From: Alphaproteobacteria bacterium
Lineage (GTDB): Bacteria; Pseudomonadota; Alphaproteobacteria; Rhodobacterales; Rhodobacteraceae
Length of the DNA stretch: 48,924 nt
Reading direction: 5' to 3'
NCBI GenBank assembly: GCA_013151335.1
Contig: JAADIJ010000054.1
Coordinates: 1 to 48,924, forward strand
Shown: positions 16,016-23,520 of the stretch, piece by piece
Layout: each line of letters starts with the position of its first letter
Numbering within the stretch: the stretch's first letter is position 1
Made by a program: the position numbers and the translations under genes
Notes under the pieces: generated by a model
Databases searched by the model: none
What the model saw: the letters and a program-made list of their open reading frames with translations, nothing else
What the model was told of the DNA's origin: nothing

Positions 16016-18058
16016 TTACTTACCGAAATACCACTGAGTCGGACGGTACGGATAAGTACGGTAGTACTCATAAGATGCCGTTTTGAACGCGTGGAAGTTC
16101 TTCAGCTCGTTGCGATGATAGATCGGCGAAGGAGCCTGAACCGTGCCGATGAACAACAGATTGCCGGTCATCAACTCAACCAGTTTTTCACCCAGCTTAT
16201 TGGCTTCATCCGAACCGGAACTAGCCGACTGGAACGCGTCAATTGTGTCGCTGAGTTCATAAACCCACTTCGGAGGTTTCACACCAGAAACACCTTTGCT
16301 GTCGATATATTCAGCCCACAACATACCTGTGCGGTGCGCAAAATAGTTCTCGAACGGAGCTTTGAACAGCTCGTTGGTGCTTTGAATGATCGCCAAAGGC
16401 TGACCTTTTTCCCACATGCCCACGTCGAGCTTGTTGGAGGATTGGGCCGAGCGATACTCGTCAGGAGTAATTTCCTTAACAGTGGTTTGGATGCCAACGT
16501 CCTGCCAGTATTGACCAACAAGTTCAACAACTTGACCGGGAACACCCTGGGTCGAGAACTGCATGTTCAGAACCAGTTTGTCACCATTTGGAAGCTCACG
16601 GAAACCGTCGCCATTGGTGTCTTTCATGCCGATTTGGTCAAGCAAGGCATTTGCAGCAGCCGGATCGTACTTGGTGGCGTAGCTGGTCCATTTCTTGTCA
16701 ACAAAGTTCGGGGTGGGCGAGAAACCGATATACTGTTTCGGCACACCAAGACCAAAGAACACCACTTTGTTCATCTCGTCACGATTGATCGCGATCGACA
16801 TGGCTTTGCGGAATCTCAGATCACTGAAGACTTTGCGCTTTCCAAGATCCTGATCAGTCACGTTGAACGAGAAAGTCGGCATAGAAATCGTCGGCTTCAG
16901 ATCAACGGTGTAGTTGCCTTTTTTGGCGTTATCCAACAACAGAGGCGTGGCTGGCAGACCAAGAGACTGAGCTTTATAGTCAACTTCGGCATTGACCAGC
17001 TTCAGAAGACGAACTTCGTTTTCATTGGCATAGGTCTCGTCCATCTCGTTGATGTAAGGCAGCTGTTGACCCTGTGTATCAACCTGGAAGAAATACGGGT
17101 TGGCCACGAAATGGCGTCCCTCGGTGGTTTCTTTCACGTCAAAATGTGATTCCAGTGTCGGAACCGCATCTTTAGGCAATTTGCCAACTTTGTCCGGGCT
17201 GTTGAGCATGGGCGTACCCGTGTCAGTCCAGTCAGACGAGCCATAGTAAGCCTTGATAACCGCATAGCCGTTTTCAAAACCGGCAGCTTTTGCCAGCTTG
17301 TCAGCGTCAGGGTTGATGTCGGGGTGGTATTTGCCAAGGAAATGCTTGGGCTGGAAAGCCTGCGCATAGCCGGTGGCGAAAGCAGCCAGAAGGCCGGGCT
17401 TAGGTGCAGGCAAATTAAAGATAACTGTCTGCGGATCAGGTGTATCAACCGTCATACGTTTGCCAGCAACAAGGGCATAGTCCTTGGGCTTGGCGAAAAC
17501 ATTCGGGTCCATCATCAGGTTGTCATACCAGAATTTGACATCAGCCGATGTGAAGGGCGCGCCGTCGGACCATTTATGGCCTTTGCGCAGCTTCAGGGTC
17601 AGCTTGGTGAAGTCATCATTCCAGCTAAAGGATTTGGCGACGTTTGGAACGATTGTCTGCAAGTCATCCGAATAGCGAACCAGGTTCACGTGACGGATGG
17701 ACAGAAAATCCGATGTACCAGCTTCAGACGCGTTGGAGAGCGCGTTGAAAGTGCCACCATACTGACCAATCGAGTCATAAGGGGCTACGACCAGCGGCTC
17801 GGACGGCAGACGCTCTGCAACCGGCGGCAGCGCCGGATTGCCACGAATTTGAGCGTTCAACTCTTTCATGGCCGGGTTGCCGGTGAATTCCAAAGTGCAA
17901 TTGGCAGCCTTCTGGAATTCCGACAATTCGTATTGCTCTGGGTAGGCCCCCGCGGCAACACCCTGCGGGTCAGCGACGGTTACTGCGGGACAACTGGCGG
18001 CGAACGCCGTTCCCGACAGCGCCATCAGCGCGACCCCGGATAATAAAAGTTTCTTCAT
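16016..18058 (-). CDS. ABC transporter substrate-binding protein, family 5 (SBP_bac_5), large form
   Basis: A 680-residue periplasmic binding protein. A signal peptide MKKLLLSGVALMALSGTAFA is followed by a cut before Ala21. The body matches extracellular solute-binding family 5: the first lobe has LTLKLRKGHKWSDGAPFTSADVKFWYD split around residue 150-175, and the second lobe has FRKAMSIAINRDEMNKVVF (about 415-433) and a DTNGDGFRELPNG segment before the C-terminal lobe. At 680 residues it is well above the about 500-540 of dipeptide-binding proteins and nearer to oligosaccharide-type members. The ligand is not identifiable from sequence. It is first in the importer operon and lies just downstream of phnX, suggesting a phosphonate-containing ligand (inference). 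The ATG has GAGAGGATCACC upstream. Confidence 0.95.
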   Translation of the reverse strand: MKKLLLSGVALMALSGTAFAASCPAVTVADPQGVAAGAYPEQYELSEFQKAANCTLEFTGNPAMKELNAQIRGNPALPPVAERLPSEPLVVAPYDSIGQYGGTFNALSNASEAGTSDFLSIRHVNLVRYSDDLQTIVPNVAKSFSWNDDFTKLTLKLRKGHKWSDGAPFTSADVKFWYDNLMMDPNVFAKPKDYALVAGKRMTVDTPDPQTVIFNLPAPKPGLLAAFATGYAQAFQPKHFLGKYHPDINPDADKLAKAAGFENGYAVIKAYYGSSDWTDTGTPMLNSPDKVGKLPKDAVPTLESHFDVKETTEGRHFVANPYFFQVDTQGQQLPYINEMDETYANENEVRLLKLVNAEVDYKAQSLGLPATPLLLDNAKKGNYTVDLKPTISMPTFSFNVTDQDLGKRKVFSDLRFRKAMSIAINRDEMNKVVFFGLGVPKQYIGFSPTPNFVDKKWTSYATKYDPAAANALLDQIGMKDTNGDGFRELPNGDKLVLNMQFSTQGVPGQVVELVGQYWQDVGIQTTVKEITPDEYRSAQSSNKLDVGMWEKGQPLAIIQSTNELFKAPFENYFAHRTGMLWAEYIDSKGVSGVKPPKWVYELSDTIDAFQSASSGSDEANKLGEKLVELMTGNLLFIGTVQAPSPIYHRNELKNFHAFKTASYEYYRTYPYRPTQWYFGK

Positions 18059-18404
18059 TGGTGATCCTCTCTGTTGTTAATCATACGCAGGAGCAAAACG
18101 CTGCCTATCCGGCACTGCAATAACCGCCGCAAATGACAGTTATGTAACAGATTTTCTATTTCCGGTATTTTTTCGGTGCTTTTCGCAGTTGTTGCAAAAA
18201 ATTCCGATTTTCTTGGCAGCTTTTATGTCTCCTCCCCCGCGAAAACTATCTTCGCCAAATATGATTCTGTCAAACAAACAGAGCAACATTCGACTGAAGA
18301 AATTTGCCCACACACAAGCAGGCTGTCAACATTGTTACAGAACAATCGCAACTTTGCTACGAAAACTTCACAAACCACGATCAATTATTGGAAATATGTT
18401 GACG
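18059..18404 (-). promoter_or_regulatory. Leader and promoter region of the importer operon
   Basis: No gene is supported in this AT-rich stretch between the phnX terminator and the binding-protein start. The best minus-strand promoter is TTGACA (18273-18268), 17 bp, GATAGT (18250-18245), which would leave a leader of about 180 nt. CTGT/ACAG pairs recur (18267-18281 and 18323-18340), the second within an imperfect 18-bp palindrome, and could be regulator half-sites. I do not see a clear two-box Pho site. Two plus-strand open frames crossing the area have no recognisable product and unlike codon use. Confidence 0.4.
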
Positions 18405-18435
18405 AAAAAAGGGGCAGCTCGTTCAAGCCACCCCC
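18405..18435 (-). terminator. Rho-independent terminator of phnWX
   Basis: On the minus strand, 40 nt after the phnX stop, GGGGTGGCTTG / GAGCTGCCCC folds into a stem of about 9 bp (two G-U pairs) with a small loop. A run of six T residues follows directly (A run at 18405-18410). This separates phnWX from the importer operon, which needs its own promoter. Confidence 0.75.
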
Positions 18436-18475
18436 AAAACAGATCATTTTTGTCGTTCCTTAGTGCAACGGTTGA

Positions 18476-19324
18476 TTATGGTTTGTCGCCCGCCGCCAAC
18501 CGCGCGTTGATATCCTCGATCACCTCGGGCAGATCAACCAGCGAATCGATCACATAATGCGCGCCGGACTGCACCAGAATATCGCGGGTCTTGTCCATGC
18601 GATATTGCATCTCGGCAGCACTCAGCGTCGCCTCCTCATCCAGCGAGTTGATGTTCATATAGTTAGAGTAGCGCACCAGCCCCACACCCCAACACCCAGC
18701 GTTCTGCGCCTCGCCCACACCAGAGACAGTATCGTCACATTTCACCACCGAGCGGATGTCGGTAATATTCATCAGATCGAGGTTTTTATAAACCATATGC
18801 GGATCAGGCCGCGCCCCGTTAATCACCTCGTCACCAGCGACCGTCGCGTCAGGGGTAAAGCCCTGCTTGATGCTGTCTTCCAGCAGAATATCGACCATCG
18901 AGCGCACAAATCCGGTCGAAGCCCCGATCTTGATGCCTTGGGCCTGAAAATCCACCAACACGTCTTTGACGCCCGGCAAAATCGTCGTGTATTTGCGCAA
19001 ACAATCCAGTTGCAGCGGCACGAAATCCACAAACATCGCGTCCACATCGGCCTGAGTCGGAGCGCGGCCTTTAACGGCCTCCCAGTGCGCGGCGATCACC
19101 GGATCCTGGGTCAGCATTTTGATATGCAGATCCTTGCGCAGCCCCATCGGACCCCGCGCCTCCTCCATCGAAATCGTAACGCCTTGGTTTTTGAACACCT
19201 CGACAAACACCACGGCGGGCGCGATGACGTAAGCGTCAGCAATGGTGCCGCTCCAATCCAGAACCAGCGCTTTGACACCGCCGGTATAGTTGCGCGTGAA
19301 GCTATAGTTTTCAAACTTGCTCAT
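18476..19324 (-). CDS. phnX: Phosphonoacetaldehyde hydrolase (phosphonatase)
   Basis: A 282-residue HAD-superfamily enzyme that splits phosphonoacetaldehyde into acetaldehyde and phosphate. The nucleophile is Asp23 in LVLDWSGT; as in other phosphonatases the +2 position is not Asp (Ser25 here, Ala in Bacillus). The cap domain carries the Schiff-base Lys64 in ARGPMGLRKDLH, the family diagnostic that sets PhnX apart from other HAD enzymes. Further HAD motifs are ASTGFVRSM (motif II), GARPDPHMVYKNL (motif III) and KCDDTVSGVGEA (motif IV). Length is close to the usual 265-275. It lies 49 bp after phnW and completes the two-step 2-aminoethylphosphonate route. The start has AAAGGA upstream. A terminator follows it. 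Confidence 0.95.
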   Translation of the reverse strand: MSKFENYSFTRNYTGGVKALVLDWSGTIADAYVIAPAVVFVEVFKNQGVTISMEEARGPMGLRKDLHIKMLTQDPVIAAHWEAVKGRAPTQADVDAMFVDFVPLQLDCLRKYTTILPGVKDVLVDFQAQGIKIGASTGFVRSMVDILLEDSIKQGFTPDATVAGDEVINGARPDPHMVYKNLDLMNITDIRSVVKCDDTVSGVGEAQNAGCWGVGLVRYSNYMNINSLDEEATLSAAEMQYRMDKTRDILVQSGAHYVIDSLVDLPEVIEDINARLAAGDKP

Positions 19325-19373
19325 GTGGTTTTTTCCTTTGGTTATCCAGAGTTAGAAGAAGAATTGAGTTCTC

Positions 19374-20561
19374 TTACGCACTTAGCCGAGTGCGTTCAGT
19401 CATGGCTATTTCAGGCGGACAGGCGTCATTCACCCCCATCGCCGCCAGCGCCTTGGCTACCGCCGCAACCACCTGCCGCATCACATGTTCGTCGATTTGA
19501 CCGATGCAGCCAAGGCGAAAACTGTCCACCACGGTCAGCTTGCCGGGGTAAATAATAAAGCCCTGATCTTTCATCAGATCGTAAAACCGCTGAAACGAAA
19601 ACTTGGGATCGGCGGGGCAGAAAAACGTCACTATGATCGGCGAGAGCCAACGATCTTTCAGCAAAGTCTCAAACCCAAGCGCGCGCATCCCCTCAACCAG
19701 AACATCGCGGTTGCGACTGTAACGCGCACCACGCGCCGCCACCCCGCCCTCGCTTTGATGGGCCTTCAGAGCCGCCAAAAACGCGGCAACCACATGGGTC
19801 GGCGGGGTAAATCGCCACTGGCCGGTCTTGTTCATAGTCGCCCATTGAGCATGAAGATCAAGGCTGAGCGAGTGGCTCCTGCCCTTGCTTTGCGCCAGTA
19901 ACTCCTTGCGCGCAATGACAAAACCAAAGCCCGGCACACCCTCGATACACTTGTTGGCAGACGACACCAACGCCTCGTAACGCAGGTCATTCACGGTCAG
20001 CGAGATCGCACCAAACGCGCTCATACTGTCGATAAACAGACGACATCCAGCGGCGTAAACCACCTCTGAAATCTCGGCAATCGGGTTGAGAATACCCGAG
20101 GAGGTCTCGCAATGAACCACCACAACATCGGTAATCGCAGGATCTTGCGCCAGCGCTTGGGCAACCTCAACGCCGCGCGGCGGCATGTAATCGCCCTTAT
20201 CAATCACCACATAATCGCGCCCCAGATAGGCCAGCGTCTGCGCGGTTCGTTGCCCATATGCGCCATTGCTCAGGACCAGAACCTTGCCGTCACGCGGAAT
20301 AAAACTGCCCAGCATCGCCTCGACCACATAGGTTCCGCTGCCCTGAAGCGGCACGCAGTCATAGGCCCCCTCATGGTCGTCAATCATCGCCAGCAAATCA
20401 TCGCGAAGCCGCGCGGTCATCAGGCGAAACTCGCCATCCCAAGAGCCCCAATCGCGCAGCATCTCCTGCTTGACCGCGAACGACGTGGTCAGCGGTCCGG
20501 GGGTTAAAAGATAAGGCTCGCCAAGCTCTGGCGCCTTGATTTGAGAGGGGGTCAGCGACAT
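19374..20561 (-). CDS. phnW: 2-aminoethylphosphonate-pyruvate aminotransferase
   Basis: A 395-residue class-V PLP aminotransferase. PhnW moves the amino group of 2-aminoethylphosphonate to pyruvate, giving phosphonoacetaldehyde and alanine for PhnX. Landmarks are [10 protein letters not shown] (about 18-27) with DWGSWDGEF, typical of PhnW; the phosphate-cup PLQGSGTY (71-78); [11 protein letters not shown] (151-161); the PLP-ring Asp178 in FIDSMSAFG; and the Schiff-base Lys204 in [17 protein letters not shown]-terminal tail of about 20 residues extends beyond the family norm. I set the start at ATG 20561, which has GAGG 7 nt upstream; an ATG at 20642 would add 27 unlikely residues and run into the regulatory region. 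It leads the phnWX operon opposite a LysR gene. Confidence 0.95.
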   Translation of the reverse strand: MSLTPSQIKAPELGEPYLLTPGPLTTSFAVKQEMLRDWGSWDGEFRLMTARLRDDLLAMIDDHEGAYDCVPLQGSGTYVVEAMLGSFIPRDGKVLVLSNGAYGQRTAQTLAYLGRDYVVIDKGDYMPPRGVEVAQALAQDPAITDVVVVHCETSSGILNPIAEISEVVYAAGCRLFIDSMSAFGAISLTVNDLRYEALVSSANKCIEGVPGFGFVIARKELLAQSKGRSHSLSLDLHAQWATMNKTGQWRFTPPTHVVAAFLAALKAHQSEGGVAARGARYSRNRDVLVEGMRALGFETLLKDRWLSPIIVTFFCPADPKFSFQRFYDLMKDQGFIIYPGKLTVVDSFRLGCIGQIDEHVMRQVVAAVAKALAAMGVNDACPPEIAMTERTRLSA

Positions 20562-20595
20562 TTTCAGGCCTCGTTTTTTCGCGACTATTGGTGCC

Positions 20596-20662
20596 TGATA
20601 GCCGCTCTGCTTATCATTTGTAAAATCGTTATTTAGTATCACTTTATAAGTTTTACTGATAC
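20596..20662. promoter_or_regulatory. Paired inverted repeats, candidate LysR operator of phnW/lysR
   Basis: The divergent gap between phnW and the LysR gene holds four copies of one half-site in two inverted pairs: TGATA-N11-TATCA (20596-20616) and GTATCA-N15-TGATAC (20636-20662). The second pair extends to about 8 of 9 matching positions if compared outward. The centres are about 43 bp apart, close to four helical turns. LysR-type regulators commonly bind two such sites between divergent genes, one high-affinity and one near the target -35. I see no Pho box here, so control by substrate rather than phosphate starvation is suggested. Confidence 0.6.
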
Positions 20663-20693
20663 ATCAAAGACACCAATAGAGAAAGTCACCGCC

Positions 20694-21572
20694 ATGAAAT
20701 TTGTCCAGCTTCGCGCTTTTCACAATGTCGCCCTGTCCGGCGGATTTTCGCGTGCAGCCGAGGCGCTTGGTCTGACCCAACCCGCCGTCTCCGATCAGGT
20801 GCTGAAACTGGAACAAGAATATGACGTGTTGCTGTTTTTGCGCCACAAAAAACAAGTCAGCCTCACCAGCGAGGGCGCGCAACTGCTGGAAATCACCCGG
20901 CCTTTGTTTGAGGCCCAGACCCGCGCGCGCGAATTCCTGTCGGAAACCCGCGCGCTGACCACCGGAAATCTGCGCATTATCGCTGATTCGGCCTATCATG
21001 TGACCGGCGTTCTGAACGGTTTTCGCCATCTTTACCCCGGCGTAAAAATCACGCTAAGCGCTGGCAACTCCGAGGAGGTCGAGGCCGCGTTGACCGCTTA
21101 CAAGGCCGATATCGGCGTGATCGGCACCGTGCCAGCCGAGAGCTATCTTGACAGCGTACCGCTCGGCTCGACCCCGATCATCGCCTTCGCGGCAAGCTCG
21201 TATTTCGCGGGATCACCGGTTCCAAGATCACTGGCCTCGCTTGCCACCCATCCGCTGGTTTTGCGCGAACGCGGCTCAAAAACCCGCCAGAAACTCGACG
21301 CAGCGGCAGCGCGCCAAAACCTCACCCTAACCCCCGCGATAGAGGCCGAAGGCCGCGAGGCCGTGCGCGAAATCGTCGCCGCAGGCGCGGGCATCGGGTT
21401 CGTGTCGGATGCCGAATACGGCCAAGATCAACGGCTGGTCAAAATCCCGATTTCCGGCGAAATTATCCCGATGGAAGAGACGGTTATTTGCCTGAAACAA
21501 CGCCGCAACGTGCGCATGATCCGCGCGTTCATGGCCCAAGCACGAGAAGTGGTGCGAAAAATTCCAGTGTGA
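20694..21572 (+). CDS. LysR-family regulator, probable activator of phnWX
   Basis: A 292-residue LysR-type protein. The N-terminal winged helix-turn-helix (about 1-60) reads FVQLRAFHNVALSGGFSRAA then ALGLTQPAVSDQVLKLEQEY, the usual LysR pattern. The C-terminal effector domain (about 90-290) is a periplasmic-binding-protein fold with ADIGVIGTVP, PLVLRERGSKTRQ and GAGIGFVSDAEYG. It is transcribed away from phnW across a 132-bp gap with paired inverted repeats. LysR regulators next to phnWX are known in proteobacteria as substrate-responsive, phosphate-independent activators, and that role is inferred here; the ligand could be 2-aminoethylphosphonate. ATG 20694 follows GAGAAAGTCACCGCC. Confidence 0.93.
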   Translation: MKFVQLRAFHNVALSGGFSRAAEALGLTQPAVSDQVLKLEQEYDVLLFLRHKKQVSLTSEGAQLLEITRPLFEAQTRAREFLSETRALTTGNLRIIADSAYHVTGVLNGFRHLYPGVKITLSAGNSEEVEAALTAYKADIGVIGTVPAESYLDSVPLGSTPIIAFAASSYFAGSPVPRSLASLATHPLVLRERGSKTRQKLDAAAARQNLTLTPAIEAEGREAVREIVAAGAGIGFVSDAEYGQDQRLVKIPISGEIIPMEETVICLKQRRNVRMIRAFMAQAREVVRKIPV

Positions 21573-21584
21573 GCGGCGCTGGCT

Positions 21585-22415
21585 CTATAGCTCGATCTTG
21601 CCCGCAGGAACCTCGACCGTATTGAGCGCATCGGCAAGTTTCATCGTGGCCGAACCGGGCCTCAGAGGCTTGGGTTGGGTGTCGGACGGTGACCATCCGG
21701 TCAGATAAATCACCTCAAACGTGGCGTTGATCCGGTCATCGGCGGCCGCAAAATTCTGCTGATAAATCTCGGCGGCGCGGGCAAATAAACGACGGGAGGT
21801 AAATTTTTTGGCGCGGGCCGTCATCGCGTTCACCTCGCCCATGGCCCGTAAATCGCGCATCAGCGCGGTCAAATCTTGATAAGTCACGCTCAAACTATCG
21901 CTGTCAGCCACCGGCAGCGCCAGATCGGCGCGCATCAACAAGCCACCGATTTCACGCAACTCGGCCATCGGCGCAACACGCGGACGCAACCCTCCGGCAA
22001 GCTGGCTTTCGGCCTCGGCCAGCGAGGCACGCAGCTCAAACAGGCTTTGCCCGCCAAAGGTCGCGGCCAGAAACAAGCCATCAGGTTTGAGCGCGCGACG
22101 ACACTGGATCATCTGCCCGAGCGGATCGTTTGAACAGTGCAGCGACAGCGCATGCACGATCAGATCATGGCAGTCGGGCTGCAACGCCAACACCTCGTCC
22201 TCGGCAATAATCTTGGCGTCAGGCAGGTATTTTTGCCAGATTTCGGGAAAAGCGCTCACAATCGCCGGGTTTGTAAACGTTCTGTTAACCTCGTTCAGTC
22301 TTTCTGAGATTTGTTCGGCCACGAGTTCGTGTAAAAACAACGCGGGCTCTTGCATACGCCGCGCCCGGGCCCGGTTTTTGGCAAGGGCGCAGATGTCAAA
22401 CAGGTCGGTGCTCAT
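21585..22415 (-). CDS. BioC/NDUFAF5-like SAM-dependent methyltransferase
   Basis: A 276-residue class-I methyltransferase-like protein. The N-terminus MSTDLFDICALAKNRARARR and the segment HDLIVHALSLHCSNDPLGQM with CRRALKPDGLFLAATFGGQSLFEL match the alphaproteobacterial family related to mitochondrial NDUFAF5 and BioC. The classical glycine-rich SAM motif I (DxGxGxG) is weak or absent; the region around residues 60-80 reads PEIWQKYLPDAKIIAEDEV. That raises doubt whether it methylates through a normal SAM site. NDUFAF5 hydroxylates or modifies a complex I subunit in mitochondria; a similar assembly role is possible. It is divergent from comF, a common alphaproteobacterial arrangement. The start has GGAGAG upstream. 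Confidence 0.82.
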   Translation of the reverse strand: MSTDLFDICALAKNRARARRMQEPALFLHELVAEQISERLNEVNRTFTNPAIVSAFPEIWQKYLPDAKIIAEDEVLALQPDCHDLIVHALSLHCSNDPLGQMIQCRRALKPDGLFLAATFGGQSLFELRASLAEAESQLAGGLRPRVAPMAELREIGGLLMRADLALPVADSDSLSVTYQDLTALMRDLRAMGEVNAMTARAKKFTSRRLFARAAEIYQQNFAAADDRINATFEVIYLTGWSPSDTQPKPLRPGSATMKLADALNTVEVPAGKIEL

Positions 22416-22435
22416 GGTGTTTCTCTCCTGACGCG

Positions 22436-22487
22436 CCCCGCATTTGAGGCCCGCAATTATGGCCTGTAATTATGGCCCGCATTTAAG
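22436..22487. repeat. Four tandem degenerate 13-bp units
   Basis: Consecutive 13-mers read ccccgcatttgag, gcccgcaattatg, gcctgtaattatg and gcccgcatttaag. Units two and three differ at two positions. The array lies between the divergent methyltransferase and comF starts and ends 9 nt before the comF ATG, with the comF ribosome site AAGGAG at its edge. It could have arisen by slippage or serve as repeated regulator sites. Confidence 0.7.
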
Positions 22488-22496
22488 GAGTATCTG

Positions 22497-23219
22497 ATGG
22501 ATTTGCAATCGGCGATCCGGTTTCTTTATCCGCCGCAATGCCTGTCTTGCGGGGCTGAAACCATGGCGGAATTTGCGCTTTGCGGCACCTGCTGGCGCGA
22601 TTTGGCGATCATCGACGGGCTGGTTTGCGATGGCTGCGGCAGCCCCTTGCCCGGCGATGTCAGCGAAGGTGAAGTTCTGTGCGACACCTGCCTTGAGAGC
22701 CCTAACCCGTGGCAGAAGGGTCGCGCCGCGCTGCTCTATGAAGGAACGGCTCGACGGCTGATATTATATCTGAAACACGGGGATCGACAGGATTTGGTGG
22801 CTCCGATGGCGGCGTGGATGGCGGCGCGGGCGCGGGGCCTGATTGGGCGCGACACGCTGGTCGCTCCGGTTCCGCTGCATTGGCGGCGCATGTTTAGCAG
22901 GCGGTTCAATCAGGCGGCCTTACTGGCTGAAAACGTGGCCAAAATCCACCATCTGCCCTATTGCCCTGACCTCTTGCACCGCGAGCGCGCGACCTTGATG
23001 CAGGAGCGGATGAGTGCCGAGCAACGCCGCGAAAACCAGCGCCGTGCTTTCGTCATTCCTGCCAAACGCCGCGCGATGATCGAGGGGCGCGACGTGTTGC
23101 TGATCGACGATGTGATGACCTCGGGGGCCACGCTTGGTGCCTGTGCAGAGGCCTGCCTCACGTCTAATGCCAAAACGGTGAACGTGTTGGTACTGGCGCG
23201 CGTTGCAAGGGATACCTAA
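22497..23219 (+). CDS. comF: ComF family phosphoribosyltransferase-like protein
   Basis: A 240-residue protein with the ComF layout: an N-terminal double zinc-finger region with four Cys pairs (CLSCGAE, CGTCWRD, CDGCGSPLPG, CDTCLES; about residues 15-75), then a type-I phosphoribosyltransferase domain. The PRPP loop is VLLIDDVMTSGATLGACAEA (about 199-218), and the conserved PVPLHWRRMFSRRFNQAALLA lies near 122-142. ComF homologues take part in DNA uptake and recombination steps; the chemistry is not settled. AAGGAG sits 7 nt before the ATG. grxC follows after 38 bp on the same strand, and the group comF-grxC-amidase-marR is probably one transcript. Confidence 0.93.
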   Translation: MDLQSAIRFLYPPQCLSCGAETMAEFALCGTCWRDLAIIDGLVCDGCGSPLPGDVSEGEVLCDTCLESPNPWQKGRAALLYEGTARRLILYLKHGDRQDLVAPMAAWMAARARGLIGRDTLVAPVPLHWRRMFSRRFNQAALLAENVAKIHHLPYCPDLLHRERATLMQERMSAEQRRENQRRAFVIPAKRRAMIEGRDVLLIDDVMTSGATLGACAEACLTSNAKTVNVLVLARVARDT

Positions 23220-23257
23220 ATCCGATAGATCGACATCAACCGACAAAGGCGAGACGA

Positions 23258-23515
23258 ATGAAGCAGGTTGAAATATATACGACTAGATTTTGCGGGTTCT
23301 GCGTGGCGGCAAAACGTCTGCTGGCGAAAAAGCACGTGAGTTACAGCGAGATCGACGTGGGCATGCAACCGAAAAAGCGCGCCGAGATGATGGCCCGCGC
23401 CAATGGCGGCCGTTCGGTTCCGCAGATTTTCATCGGCGGGCGGCATATCGGCGGATGCGACGAGCTTTACGAGCTTGAGCGCTCCGGTCGTCTTAACGAC
23501 TTGCTGGCTGCCTGA
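23258..23515 (+). CDS. grxC: Glutaredoxin 3
   Basis: An 85-residue dithiol glutaredoxin. The redox site is Cys-Gly-Phe-Cys at 12-15 (TTRFCGFCVAAKRLL) instead of the CPYC of E. coli. The cis-Pro loop GGRSVPQIFIGG and the GSH-binding GGCDELYELE are intact. It would reduce protein disulfides and glutathione mixed disulfides in the cytoplasm. It stands between comF and the nitrilase-family gene, 5 bp before the latter, so it is co-transcribed. Active sites with Gly-Phe in the middle occur in alphaproteobacterial glutaredoxins, so I do not regard it as damaged. Confidence 0.94.
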   Translation: MKQVEIYTTRFCGFCVAAKRLLAKKHVSYSEIDVGMQPKKRAEMMARANGGRSVPQIFIGGRHIGGCDELYELERSGRLNDLLAA

Positions 23516-23520
23516 CCTTT

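Noticed and set aside
18245-18340. CTGTCA-containing repeats upstream of the importer operon as a Pho box
   Set aside because: The half-sites are not spaced 11 bp apart in direct orientation as in PhoB sites; the match is only partial.
18176-18557. Two overlapping plus-strand open frames (95 and 122 codons) in the gap before the binding-protein gene
   Set aside because: Products are unlike any family I know, rich in Lys, Asn, Thr and Ser in contrast to neighbours, with no ribosome site. The region carries a promoter-like element and a terminator for the other strand.
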